Notes: generated from the letters alone by a model not told the origin. A DNA stretch of 64,000 nucleotides from Bacteroidota bacterium (GCA_026416125.1 JAOAFT010000009.1:1-64000), one strand, 5' to 3'. Positions 45,085-53,915 are shown, counted from the first letter of the stretch. Made by a program: numbers and translations.

Positions 45085-45459
45085 ATGAAGAAGTGTATTC
45101 TCGTGGTTGACGATTCATCCACGGTGCGTAAGTTTGTGTCGGTTTCTTTAAGTATGCAGGGATTCGATGTGGTTACTGCATGCGATGGAATGGATGCACT
45201 TGAGAAACTCCCACAACGGAAGTACGATTTGGTTATTACTGACCTCAATATGCCGACAATGGATGGATTCGAACTCATTCGTAACCTGAAAAGTAACCCT
45301 GAGTACAAAGATATCCCTGTCATTATTCTTACATCTCTTTCAGACAATGCCAATCGTGAAGAAGGGGCAAAACTCGGTGTGTATTCATACGTTGTAAAAC
45401 CATTTAGTCCTGAGAAAATTCAGTATGAAGTTTCCAAGTACTTAAGTTGGAGTGATTAA
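45085..45459 (+). CDS. CheY-like response regulator (first copy)
   Basis: 124 residues, a single receiver domain: LVVDDSSTVRKFV, the phosphoryl Asp53 in VITDLNMP, Thr in IILTSLS, Lys in VVKPFSP. The start is ATG 45085, after AAGGAG (45069-45074); the in-frame ATG at 45058 lies inside cheR. It lies 2 nt before cheY. With two single receivers in one operon, one may drive the motor and the other be a phosphate sink; the second copy has the more typical CheY sequence. Confidence 0.9.
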   Translation: MKKCILVVDDSSTVRKFVSVSLSMQGFDVVTACDGMDALEKLPQRKYDLVITDLNMPTMDGFELIRNLKSNPEYKDIPVIILTSLSDNANREEGAKLGVYSYVVKPFSPEKIQYEVSKYLSWSD

Positions 45460-45461
45460 CG

Positions 45462-45845
45462 ATGGAAATCAAATTTCTTATTGTTGATGATTCATTGACG
45501 ATGCGCAGAATTGTTATCAACGCGCTGAAAACACTCGGCTATGAGTCGATTGTAGAAGCAAGTGATGGGAAAGAGGCAATCATGAAACTTATGACAGAAG
45601 GAGCAAACTTCGTTATAACAGACTGGAATATGCCTGAAATGAATGGATTAGAATTGACGCGGTGGATTCGGAGTACGCCACAGTTTGAAAATGTACCGAT
45701 CCTTATGGTAACAACTCGCGGTAATAAAGACGATGTAATCGAAGCTATGAAAGCGCGAGTTAACAATTACATTGTAAAACCGTTTACTCCCCAAGGATTG
45801 AAAGAGAAGATTGAACAAATACTCAAAACCGTTGGGGTTGGGTAA
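45462..45845 (+). CDS. cheY: Chemotaxis response regulator CheY
   Basis: 127 residues. FLIVDDSLTMRRIV, Asp54 in VITDWNMPEMNGLEL, MVTTRGNKDDV and YIVKPFTPQGLKEKI match CheY closely (Asp-Trp-Asn-Met-Pro at the active site is typical of CheY). Phospho-CheY binds FliM or FliN of the switch. A cheZ-like phosphatase gene follows 29 nt later, which supports this copy as motor signal. Confidence 0.93.
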   Translation: MEIKFLIVDDSLTMRRIVINALKTLGYESIVEASDGKEAIMKLMTEGANFVITDWNMPEMNGLELTRWIRSTPQFENVPILMVTTRGNKDDVIEAMKARVNNYIVKPFTPQGLKEKIEQILKTVGVG

Positions 45846-45874
45846 AACATTTGTACTATCGAAGGAGAAAAACG

Positions 45875-46567
45875 ATGGAGCCTCAACAGAACAATGAAGC
45901 GATTATGAAAGATGTGCTCCAACTGTTAAAAGAGATCGTACCGTTGTTGGAGAGTGTACGGCACTCAATCCAAGAAAGCACAAAACATATTCCCAATGCC
46001 ACTGAACAACTCTCTAAAGTAAGTGAAGCAACAGAAAGTGCAACAGTTGAAATCCTTGACCTTATTGATGTGTTATCGGAGCAACTTACGAAACTTCAGG
46101 AACGTGTTCGAACATTCCAGCAATCGCTTCAATCATCACGAGCGCTCGTTCTTGAAAACCTTGGAACACTTCGAAAGGCTCTTACAGATTCATCACAACT
46201 ACACTGTATAGAAAGTATTGAACACTATTTTACGAATCAGAGTCTCGATGCGTTCTTTGATGAACTCCATTCAATTTTTGAGTCAACAAAAATGCAATAC
46301 ACATCAATTGCAATGGCACTCCAGGTACAGGATATTACTAATCAGCAAATTGTTGGTGTTTCTCAAATAATCGATATAGTGTACAGACACCTTGCTTCTG
46401 CACTCCATCGGTTTGAACATGGTGTTCATGAATCCCTTCCTCCGCTTGATGAACATACCGATGTTGTCGTTGATATCAATGCACAGTACACAAAATCGCC
46501 TAAACGACAAATGACAGCTGATGAAATTGTTCAGCAGTGGCAAGAAATGCAGAAACGGAAACAATGA
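45875..46567 (+). CDS. cheZ: CheZ-like phosphatase of CheY-P
   Basis: 230 residues from the ATG at 45875 (AAGGAG at 45861-45866; the GTG/TTG-type extension upstream has no site). It is all-helical, with a long hairpin-like pair. The second long helix contains VQDITNQQ: Asp153 and Gln157 match the catalytic Asp143 and Gln147 of E. coli CheZ (QDLTGQ), same spacing. The first helix has PNATEQLSKVSEATESATVE, like the CheZ N-terminal helix. The short CheY-binding tail of enteric CheZ is absent; the C-terminus reads TADEIVQQWQEM. CheZ is known mainly from Proteobacteria, so this is a remote member found by motif and position. Between cheY and cheA. Confidence 0.75.
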   Translation: MEPQQNNEAIMKDVLQLLKEIVPLLESVRHSIQESTKHIPNATEQLSKVSEATESATVEILDLIDVLSEQLTKLQERVRTFQQSLQSSRALVLENLGTLRKALTDSSQLHCIESIEHYFTNQSLDAFFDELHSIFESTKMQYTSIAMALQVQDITNQQIVGVSQIIDIVYRHLASALHRFEHGVHESLPPLDEHTDVVVDINAQYTKSPKRQMTADEIVQQWQEMQKRKQ

Positions 46568-46579
46568 AAAGGTGTGGGT

Positions 46580-48361
46580 ATGGGACATCACTCCTTTGAT
46601 AATGAAATGAGAGAAATCCTTGAAAGTTTTATTGTTGAAACACATGAAATTCTTGAGAAACTCGGACAGGATTTACTTCAACTTGAGAAAGATCCTGTGA
46701 ACTCAGAACTCCACAACGTTATCTTTCGTGCTGTCCACACCGTGAAGGGGACCTCATCGTTCCTCGGATTTGATCACATGACTCACCTTGCTCATAAGTT
46801 TGAAGATGTTCTCAATAAAATTCGAAAAGGTGAGTTAGTAGTAACATCCCCGATTATGGATGTAATGTTTGAGGCGTACGATCTCCTCAAGGAAAATCTT
46901 CAATCCATTGAACGGGGAAATTACGAAGGTATCGAAGGTAACGAGGTAATTGAAAAGTTAACTGCAATTGCGCTCGGAGAAATCCCGAAAGGTAGAACTA
47001 ACGATCAGGGAGGAGAACACGATCAAGGAATACAAGAGCATGACGATATTCAACTACAGAGTGAACGAAAAGAAACGATCGAACTACAAGCTCAAGAAGA
47101 AACAGTGGGAGCAGCGCAACCAAAAGAAGCAGAACACTTACAAAAAGAGAGCATTGGAGGAACCCGAACTACCGAGACAACAATACGGGTTGATGTAGCG
47201 CGCTTAGACGTTTTGATGAATTTGGTAGGTGAATTGGTGCTCGGAAGAAATCGACTTGCTCAAATTGCACATCAATTGACTGAAGAACTTGATTCTAGCA
47301 GTCTTTCACGAGAATTAGCGGAAACAAGTTCTCACATCGATTTCATAACAACCGAATTACAAATGGCAGTGATGAAAACACGAATGGTACCTATTTCAAA
47401 GGTATTCAATAAACTGCCTCGATTGGTCCGAGAACTCTCAAAAGAAATGAAAAAAGACATTGAACTTGAGATTAGTGGAGAAGAAACAGAGCTCGATAAA
47501 TCACTCATCGAAGAACTCAATGATCCACTTATTCATTTACTGCGAAATGCTGTTGACCATGGAATTGAATCACCGGAAGAACGTTTAGCCATTGGGAAAC
47601 CTCAAACTGGTACTGTGAGTGTGAAAGCATACCAAGAAGGGAACCACATTGTCATACATATTGCCGACGATGGGCGTGGTATGGACCCGCAGAAGTTGAA
47701 AGCCAAAGCGATTGAAAAGGGACTTATATCACAGGAAATTGCAGAAGAAATGAGTGACGGAGAAGCATACAATCTTATCTTCTTACCCGGATTCAGTACA
47801 GCCAAGGTGGTTACGAACGTATCAGGCCGTGGCGTTGGTATGGACGTAGTACGAACCCATGTAGAAAGGTTAAAGGGCACAATCCATGTAACATCTGAAG
47901 TTGGCAAAGGAACAGCATTTAGTATTAAACTTCCACTAACCTTGGCAATTATTCAGGCGCTATTAGTAGAATCGTGTGGAGAAATATTTAGCATACCACT
48001 CGATTCAGTTATTGAAGTAGTTCGAGTACGAGACTCCGAAATTGACCTTGTTGGAGGGAATGAGGTAATACGATTGCGAGATACAGTGCTTCCATTAACG
48101 AGGCTTTCTTCAGTACTTGGGAGTATTAATGGTCATTCAAAAAGTGAATGGAAGTACATTGTTGTACTCGGCGTCGCAGACCATCGCTTGGGTGTGATTG
48201 TTGATGCACTTCTTGGTCAAAAAGAAGTTGTAATAAAATCAATAAGTGAATATTTGGGTACTGTACGTGGAATTGCAGGCTCAACAATTCTTGGGGATGG
48301 GAGAGTTATTATGATTGTTGATGTTGCTGAACTTATTCGTCTCCACAAAACAGCAGCGTAG
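46580..48361 (+). CDS. cheA: Chemotaxis histidine kinase CheA
   Basis: 593 residues. P1: HPt domain with His53 in AVHTVKGTSSFLG. A Gln/Glu-rich linker (about 140-205) stands where P2 would be; I see no P2 fold. P3 begins at DVARLDVLMNLVGELVLGRN. P4: LIHLLRNAVDHGIESPEER, IADDGRGMDP, GRGVGMDVVRTHVERLKG. P5: a CheW-like domain, about 460-590. The start is ATG 46580, with AAAGG before it; the GTG at 46574 is less likely. It phosphorylates CheY and CheB. 12 nt after cheZ and 15 nt before cheB. Confidence 0.96.
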   Translation: MGHHSFDNEMREILESFIVETHEILEKLGQDLLQLEKDPVNSELHNVIFRAVHTVKGTSSFLGFDHMTHLAHKFEDVLNKIRKGELVVTSPIMDVMFEAYDLLKENLQSIERGNYEGIEGNEVIEKLTAIALGEIPKGRTNDQGGEHDQGIQEHDDIQLQSERKETIELQAQEETVGAAQPKEAEHLQKESIGGTRTTETTIRVDVARLDVLMNLVGELVLGRNRLAQIAHQLTEELDSSSLSRELAETSSHIDFITTELQMAVMKTRMVPISKVFNKLPRLVRELSKEMKKDIELEISGEETELDKSLIEELNDPLIHLLRNAVDHGIESPEERLAIGKPQTGTVSVKAYQEGNHIVIHIADDGRGMDPQKLKAKAIEKGLISQEIAEEMSDGEAYNLIFLPGFSTAKVVTNVSGRGVGMDVVRTHVERLKGTIHVTSEVGKGTAFSIKLPLTLAIIQALLVESCGEIFSIPLDSVIEVVRVRDSEIDLVGGNEVIRLRDTVLPLTRLSSVLGSINGHSKSEWKYIVVLGVADHRLGVIVDALLGQKEVVIKSISEYLGTVRGIAGSTILGDGRVIMIVDVAELIRLHKTAA

Positions 48362-48376
48362 TAAAAAGGTTCTCCA

Positions 48377-49462
48377 ATGAAGAAAGAAATTAAAGTTTTG
48401 GTCGTTGATGATTCAGCGTTTATGCGAAAATCTCTTTCGATGATGCTTGAATCGGATCCTGAAATCAAAGTGGTTGGAATTGCCCGTGATGGGCGCGAAG
48501 CAATAGAAATGGTGCGAAAAGTACGACCAGATATAGTAACTCTCGATATTGAAATGCCGGTAATGGATGGTCTCACGGCACTAAAAATAATCATGAAAGA
48601 AATGCCATTACCTGTGCTAATGGTTAGTTCATTAACCACAGAAGGAGCACAAGCGACCATTGATGCATTAGCACTTGGTGCTGTGGACTTTATCCCTAAG
48701 GAGTTATCATATGTCTCGCTTGATATTGTAAAAATACGGGAAGAATTAATCAACAAAGTGAAAAGTATAGTTCGAAGCCGGGCGCTTACATTTCGGCTAC
48801 GACGAATTCAAAATACCACAGCCCATGTTCTTGGGGAGGCATCGCCTAAAACACCGCCAAAAATAGTAGGGAAAATAGAACGCCGGAATTACAGAGCCGT
48901 TGTCATTGGTGTATCAACGGGGGGACCAATGGCACTTCTCCAGATCATCCCAAAAATTCCGCAAAATTTTCCGGTGGGGATTGCTATTGTTCAACATATG
49001 CCGCCACGCTTTACGCAATCTATGGCTGCGCGCTTGGATAGTTTGAGTGCTGTACGTGTGAAAGAAGCTGAGGACGGTGATGTATTGTCTCAGGCAACAG
49101 TACTCATTGCTCCTGGAGGTCGCCATTTAGTGTTCGAAAGTGTTAATGGTCAAGTGAAAGCTAGAGTTACAGATGAACCGCGCGATTCTCTCTACCACCC
49201 ATCTGCCGATGTGATGTTTCACTCTGCAGTTGATGTGTACAATCAACCTCTTATTGGAGTTATTATGACAGGGATGGGTAAAGATGGACTCGAAGGATTG
49301 AAACGCGTTAAGCAGCGTGGTGGATTCGTTGTTGCGCAAGACGAAGATACATGTATTGTGTATGGCATGCCGAAAGCTGTTGTAGATGAAGGGGTTGCTG
49401 ATATCATTGTTCCACTTCAAAATATTCCAAAGATTTTAAATCAACTCGTGGGGGTAGAATGA
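48377..49462 (+). CDS. cheB: Receptor methylesterase CheB
   Basis: 361 residues: receiver (VVDDSAFMRKSL, Asp57 in VTLDIEMPVMDG) and CheB methylesterase domain with Ser180 in VIGVSTGGPMALL, His in IVQHMPPRFTQS and Asp in MTGMGKDGLEGLK, the catalytic triad. It demethylates or deamidates receptors when phosphorylated by CheA. Overlaps the next small gene by 4 nt. Confidence 0.97.
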   Translation: MKKEIKVLVVDDSAFMRKSLSMMLESDPEIKVVGIARDGREAIEMVRKVRPDIVTLDIEMPVMDGLTALKIIMKEMPLPVLMVSSLTTEGAQATIDALALGAVDFIPKELSYVSLDIVKIREELINKVKSIVRSRALTFRLRRIQNTTAHVLGEASPKTPPKIVGKIERRNYRAVVIGVSTGGPMALLQIIPKIPQNFPVGIAIVQHMPPRFTQSMAARLDSLSAVRVKEAEDGDVLSQATVLIAPGGRHLVFESVNGQVKARVTDEPRDSLYHPSADVMFHSAVDVYNQPLIGVIMTGMGKDGLEGLKRVKQRGGFVVAQDEDTCIVYGMPKAVVDEGVADIIVPLQNIPKILNQLVGVE

Positions 49463-49710
49463 GTGTGGTTGAAAATACTGATTCTGTTGAAAATGGATTT
49501 ATTGAGCTCCATACATTAGTACATCAGACTTCATTGCCTGATACAACTCAATCCAGACCATGTAGTGAAGTACATGGTCATTCCACCAATGATTCCACTG
49601 ATGAACCGCAAGTACTTCTTCATAGAAAAGGGCCATATATCGAAGCAATTGAATTCTGTTGTTCGTGTGGTAAGCGAACAGTGGTACGACTTCTATACAA
49701 TGGTGATTAA
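49459..49710 (+). CDS. Small CxC protein coupled to cheB
   Basis: 83 residues. The first 55 are low-complexity and polar (many Thr, Ser, Asp); the last 28 read GPYIEAIEFCCSCGKRTVVR then LLYNG, with C-C-S-C-G that could bind a metal or form disulphides. The ATG overlaps the cheB stop (ATGA), so it is translated with cheB. No family recognised. It may belong to the chemotaxis complex; it ends the cheR-B operon, 77 nt before the sigma-54-like promoter. Confidence 0.65.
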   Translation: MSVVENTDSVENGFIELHTLVHQTSLPDTTQSRPCSEVHGHSTNDSTDEPQVLLHRKGPYIEAIEFCCSCGKRTVVRLLYNGD

Positions 49711-49786
49711 GCAACATGTGGTTGATTATCTCCACCACCACGAGCGTTGGAGTGGAAGAAATGCTTTTTTCTTAATGAGTATACTT

Positions 49787-49801
49787 TGGCACTTTGCTTG
49801 T
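49787..49801 (+). promoter_or_regulatory. Sigma-54-type promoter of the flgB operon
   Basis: TGGCAC (49787-49792), 5 nt, TTGT (49798-49801), against the -24/-12 consensus TGGCAC-N5-TTGC: 9 of 10 positions with exact spacing. Transcription would start near 49813, about 10 nt before flgB. The interval is intergenic and an activator with GAFTGA lies at 35376. Confidence 0.7.
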
Positions 49802-49823
49802 TATAGTAGATAGTGTATACAGT

Positions 49824-50240
49824 ATGAAACTCTTTGAACTTACAAAAATACCGATTCTCAGTAAAGCACTCGATGCGTATGCAGCACGGCAGCGTGTTAT
49901 CGCTAATAACTTAGCAAATGTCAACACTCTTGGTTATAGAGCAAAAGCAGTGACATTCGAAGAAGAATTGAAGAACGCGACAACGAATCAGACAATCGAT
50001 CTATCGAGAACTCATGAACATCACTTGACATTAAAGGAAAATCCCGAAGGAATCAACGTAGTCGACGCTGCAGCAGAAGGTATACTTCCGAACGATCCAA
50101 CAACAAGTGGTATAAATAATGTAGATGTTGATATGGAAATGACGACCCTGGCAGATACTCAATTACGCTTTAAATTTGCATCGCGCATCATGGCTGAAAC
50201 ATTCCGAGGAATTCAAAAAAGTATTCGAGGTCAAGTATGA
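49824..50240 (+). CDS. flgB: Flagellar rod protein FlgB
   Basis: 138 residues. The start is ATG 49824; an earlier in-frame ATG (49794) lies in the promoter. LSKALDAYAARQRVIANNLANVNTLGYRAK is the rod N-terminal motif (asparagine-rich ANNLANVNT; the whole segment lies at residues 9-38). The C-terminal region contains DTQLRFKFASRIMAETFRG. Proximal rod subunit, with FlgC next. First gene of a 13-gene basal body/hook operon; no strong ribosome site. Confidence 0.95.
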   Translation: MKLFELTKIPILSKALDAYAARQRVIANNLANVNTLGYRAKAVTFEEELKNATTNQTIDLSRTHEHHLTLKENPEGINVVDAAAEGILPNDPTTSGINNVDVDMEMTTLADTQLRFKFASRIMAETFRGIQKSIRGQV

Positions 50241-50731
50241 AGATCGATAAATTATTTGCTGGGTTAAAGATAAGCGCTCTCGGTCTCTCTGCACAACGGA
50301 AAAAGCTAAATGCAATTGCAAGTAACATCGCAAATGTAGAGACCGTTAAAACAGAGAGAGGCGAACCATATCGCAGGAAGGTAGTTGTAATGGAAGCGCC
50401 AAAACAACAGTCTTTTGCACGTGCTTTGAATTCTGCTGAGAGTGGATTGGCAGTGACACATCCTGCACATTTCACATCATCAACCATTCTCAGTGAAACA
50501 CAAAATCTAACACCCGGTGTTATAAGTAAAGAAGTTGAAGATCCAACAGACTTTAAGCTTGTGTACGATCCAGCCAACCCTGAAGCTGATGAAAATGGCT
50601 ATGTTCGACTTCCTAATGTGAATATTGTTGCTGAAATGGTCGAAATGGTAAATGCAACGCGAGCCTATGAAGCAAATATTACAGCTGTGAATGCTGCAAA
50701 AACGATGACAAGAGATGCATTGGAGATATAA
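50237..50731 (+). CDS. flgC: Flagellar rod protein FlgC
   Basis: 164 residues. LKISALGLSAQRKKLNAIAS and NIANVETVKTERGEPYRRK at the start, and VNIVAEMVEMVNATRAYEAN at the end, are canonical rod/hook terminal helices. Overlaps flgB by 4 nt (ATGA type) and is followed by a small unknown gene rather than directly by fliE. Confidence 0.95.
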   Translation: MKIDKLFAGLKISALGLSAQRKKLNAIASNIANVETVKTERGEPYRRKVVVMEAPKQQSFARALNSAESGLAVTHPAHFTSSTILSETQNLTPGVISKEVEDPTDFKLVYDPANPEADENGYVRLPNVNIVAEMVEMVNATRAYEANITAVNAAKTMTRDALEI

Positions 50732-50734
50732 GGT

Positions 50735-51010
50735 ATGGATATTCATCGTGTATCAATGACTCTACACAACGTTAACCAAGGACAACCAAACGTCCAATCT
50801 AAGAAAGTAATTTCTGCTCTTACAGTTGAAAACAAACAGATTAATGAAGTTGTAAAAGATAACGAGAGCGTACTCAATGCTGAGGAACATAAATTCTTTG
50901 AGCAGTTATTTCCTGAAGCTGTCCATGATTTGCGATCGTACCATGCCTACAAACGAGATGGGACACGATCGACATTCACAACGGGTACACTTATAGATCG
51001 AAAGGGGTAA
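50735..51010 (+). CDS. Small unknown protein between flgC and fliE
   Basis: 91 residues. The first 40 are polar and probably disordered; the rest looks conserved: LNAEEHKFFEQLFPEAVHDL then YHAYKRDGTRSTF and TGTLIDRKG. No known family comes to mind. It starts 3 nt after flgC and ends 3 nt before fliE, so it is certainly translated in the rod operon. Likely a lineage-specific rod or export-apparatus accessory. Confidence 0.65.
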   Translation: MDIHRVSMTLHNVNQGQPNVQSKKVISALTVENKQINEVVKDNESVLNAEEHKFFEQLFPEAVHDLRSYHAYKRDGTRSTFTTGTLIDRKG

Positions 51011-51013
51011 CTG

Positions 51014-51322
51014 ATGAAGATAAGTCAAAGCCTCACATTACTTCCTAACATTGATTCAAAGATAGATAGTCGAAAGATCAATCGAACACTTGAAGAAACG
51101 AAGGAAACATTTAGTGAAATGCTTTCCCAAGCAATTAGTGATGTCAACCGATTACAAGCAGAAGCGGGGAAAGCAGTGGAGAATGTCATACGAGGCGAAG
51201 AAGTCGATATTCATTCTGTTATGATTGCTGTCGAAAAAGCGCGTACAAGTTTTGACTTATTAATGGAAATAAGGAATAAAACGATTGATATGTACCGTGA
51301 ACTCATGAGAATGCAGGTGTAA
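51014..51322 (+). CDS. fliE: Flagellar hook-basal body protein FliE
   Basis: 102 residues. The C-terminal half is the FliE pattern: AISDVNRLQAEAGKAVENVI, GEEVDIHSVMIAVEKARTSF and ELMRMQV at the extreme C-terminus. FliE joins the MS ring and rod. The ribosome site AAAGGGG precedes the ATG; 4 nt before fliF. Confidence 0.95.
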   Translation: MKISQSLTLLPNIDSKIDSRKINRTLEETKETFSEMLSQAISDVNRLQAEAGKAVENVIRGEEVDIHSVMIAVEKARTSFDLLMEIRNKTIDMYRELMRMQV

Positions 51323-51326
51323 TACT

Positions 51327-52883
51327 ATGGCTGCAACTCCGGCGCTATCTCAAGTATCTCATTTCCTCACGAAGCTTACAACAGCCCAAAAAGTACTACT
51401 TGGTGGAGTCTTTATTGGTGTCCTTGTTGGAGTTATAGTGTTGGTTGGTGTTCTCAACAAACCCTCTTATGGTGTACTGTATAGTAATTTAAGTGCAGAG
51501 GATGCATCAAAGATAGTCGACGCCTTGAAAGAAAGAGATATTCCCTACCAATTAGAGGATGGTGGAAAGGTTATTAAAGTACCACAACAACACATCTATG
51601 ATCTTCGCCTATCGTTTGCTGGTCAGGGGCTTCCTCGTTCGAGTATTATTGGGTACGAGATCTTTGATCGAACAAATCTTGGTGTTTCTGATTTTGTTCA
51701 GAAAGTAAACTATCGACGTGCATTAGAAGGGGAACTCGCACGCACAATTTTGGAATTAGAAGAAGTGGAAGCTGCTCGGGTTCACATTGCAGTGCCGGAG
51801 AAAGCACTTTTTAAGGAGGATGAACGTCCAGTAACAGCATCGGTTGTGTTGAAATTGAAATCTTCCAAACCTTTACGTCGTGAGGTAGTTCAAGGGATAG
51901 CACACCTCGTGGCAAGTAGTGTTGAAGGGTTAGAGACTAGTAATGTTACCATTGTAGATTCACGGGGTGTGCTCCTTTCGGAACCAACGAAACCAAATGG
52001 ACTCACGGCACTCTCATCTACCCAATACGAAATACAACAAAAAGTAGAATCATACCTTAGTTCAAAAGTCCAAGCTCTCTTGGAACGAACTGTAGGAATG
52101 GGAAATGCATTGGTTCAAGTGAACGCTGAGTTAGATTTTCGCCAGATCCACAGGACACTTGAACAGTACGATCCTGAAAAGACAGCGGTACGAAGTGAAC
52201 AGATATCCGAAGAAAAAACACCGACGTCAGATACCTTACCTCCATCAACGCGGAGTAATACTGTTACAAATTACGAGATCAACAAGTCAGTTGAAACCAT
52301 AGTAGAAAATGTAGGAGCGATAAAACGTCTTACCGTGGCAGCTGTTGTTAATGGGATTGAGAAAATTCAAGAGATCGATGGTGAACAGAAGGTGGAGTAC
52401 ATCCCACGTACTCAACAAGATCTCGAACAACTCACAGAACTTGTTAAACATGCTGTGGGGTACAATAAGGAACGAGGTGATGAGGTGTCTGTTATCAACA
52501 TGCAATTTGGGACGGGTGTGCGTGATGATGAATTTATGTATAAACAGACACCATGGACTGAGTGGTCAGATATACTCCAAAAAGTACTTCTCCTTGCTGC
52601 CATGGCTGGGGCGGTTTTTATTCTTCGCTCCTTACTCAATAAAATTCGTTTGCGAACTGTTGATGAGGTTGAAGAAGTATTCCATACAAAGCATACTGCC
52701 GAAGAAGTAGCAGGGAAATTACACCACCGGAAAGCTTCGATATCTCTCCCATCACCAGAAGAAGAGATATCGGAAGAGGCGCTCATTCGAGAAGAGAAAC
52801 GAAAACGAGTTGCTTCGTACGTGAAAGAGCGACCGGACGAAGCAGCGAGATTGTTAAAAGTATGGCTTTCGGAGGAAGAATAG
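51327..52883 (+). CDS. fliF: Flagellar MS-ring protein FliF
   Basis: 518 residues. A first membrane segment at about 22-45, the ring-building motifs DAL-ERDIPYQLEDGGKVI and ELARTILELEEVEAARVHIA, the Gln/Ser-rich linker (about 285-330), and a second membrane segment at about 415-435. The cytoplasmic C-terminus (RPDEAARLLKVWLSEEE) is the FliG-binding tail. Standard length. GGAGG near its end also serves as the fliG ribosome site. Confidence 0.97.
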   Translation: MAATPALSQVSHFLTKLTTAQKVLLGGVFIGVLVGVIVLVGVLNKPSYGVLYSNLSAEDASKIVDALKERDIPYQLEDGGKVIKVPQQHIYDLRLSFAGQGLPRSSIIGYEIFDRTNLGVSDFVQKVNYRRALEGELARTILELEEVEAARVHIAVPEKALFKEDERPVTASVVLKLKSSKPLRREVVQGIAHLVASSVEGLETSNVTIVDSRGVLLSEPTKPNGLTALSSTQYEIQQKVESYLSSKVQALLERTVGMGNALVQVNAELDFRQIHRTLEQYDPEKTAVRSEQISEEKTPTSDTLPPSTRSNTVTNYEINKSVETIVENVGAIKRLTVAAVVNGIEKIQEIDGEQKVEYIPRTQQDLEQLTELVKHAVGYNKERGDEVSVINMQFGTGVRDDEFMYKQTPWTEWSDILQKVLLLAAMAGAVFILRSLLNKIRLRTVDEVEEVFHTKHTAEEVAGKLHHRKASISLPSPEEEISEEALIREEKRKRVASYVKERPDEAARLLKVWLSEEE

Positions 52884-52886
52884 ATC

Positions 52887-53915
52887 GTGGCTGTCAGTAG
52901 AGTGTTTGAAAAAAGTAGAATCTCAGGGAAACAAAAAGCGGCAATGTTATTATTGTCCCTCGATGTTGAAACAGCAACCCAAGTGTTGCGGAAACTGACA
53001 CAAGAAGAACTAGAAGCTGTAACACTTGAAATTGCTAATATACGTGGGGCTACTCCCCCTATGATTGAGCAAGTCACTGATGAGTTCTATCAGCTCATTG
53101 TTGCTCAACAGTATGTTATACAAGGGGGGCTGGAGTACGCACAAAAACTCTTAGAGAAGACACTTGGTTTTAATAAAGCAGCAGATATCATTGAGAAAGT
53201 GAAAATGCTCTCGCACGTCACAGGGTTCGACACGTTGAAGAAGGCAGATCCACGTCAGCTTGCAAGCTTTTTACAGAAAGAACACCCGCAAACCATTGCT
53301 CTCATTCTTGCTAATTTACCACCAGATCAAACAGCAAATGTACTTTCTGAGTTTCCAATCGAACTCCGAGTTGATGTAACCTATAGGATGGCAACACTTG
53401 GAAAAATTGCACCTTCACTTATCACTGAAATGGAGAATGTGCTTGAAGATGTAGCTGAAACGGAAATTAGTCAGAACATGAGTGTCCTTGGAGGAACAAA
53501 ATCAGTAGCAACAGTTCTGAATCGGTGTACAACTGTTGAAGCACGTCAAATTTTAGAGGAATTAGAACGACGTGATCAAAATCTTGCTCAAGAAATCAAA
53601 CGACTAATGTTCTTGTTTGAAGATATCATCTTCATTGATGATAAGGGAATACAGCGATTACTCCGTGAAGTTGATAAACGTGACCTTGCGATGGCTATGA
53701 AAGTTGCTGATGATAAACTTAAAGAGAAAATACTAAAGAACATGTCTGAGCGTGCAAGGGAGTTACTCAATGAAGAACTCCAGTTTATGGGACCGGTACG
53801 ACTCAAGGAAGTAGAAGCTGCACAAACACGGATCGTTGAAATTGTGAAGCAGCTCGAAGAAGCTGGTGAAATTGTTGTAGCAGGGCGTGGTGGAAAGGAG
53901 GAAGTCTTTGTCTAG
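52887..53915 (+). CDS. fliG: Flagellar motor switch protein FliG
   Basis: 342 residues. It starts with GTG at 52887, served by GGAGGAA (52871). SGKQKAAMLLLSLDVETATQVLRKL, cut here to its core KAAMLLLSL, and QKEHPQTIALILANLPPDQ are the N/M domain signatures. The C-terminal torque domain contains MFLFEDIIFIDDKGIQRLL and charged residues that face MotA. Complete family length. The last codons overlap the fliH start. Confidence 0.97.
   Translation: MAVSRVFEKSRISGKQKAAMLLLSLDVETATQVLRKLTQEELEAVTLEIANIRGATPPMIEQVTDEFYQLIVAQQYVIQGGLEYAQKLLEKTLGFNKAADIIEKVKMLSHVTGFDTLKKADPRQLASFLQKEHPQTIALILANLPPDQTANVLSEFPIELRVDVTYRMATLGKIAPSLITEMENVLEDVAETEISQNMSVLGGTKSVATVLNRCTTVEARQILEELERRDQNLAQEIKRLMFLFEDIIFIDDKGIQRLLREVDKRDLAMAMKVADDKLKEKILKNMSERARELLNEELQFMGPVRLKEVEAAQTRIVEIVKQLEEAGEIVVAGRGGKEEVFV

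Noticed and set aside
49565-49813. An 82-codon frame overlapping the CxC gene and the flgB promoter
   Set aside because: It is out of frame with the coupled gene, has no ribosome site and covers the sigma-54-like promoter.
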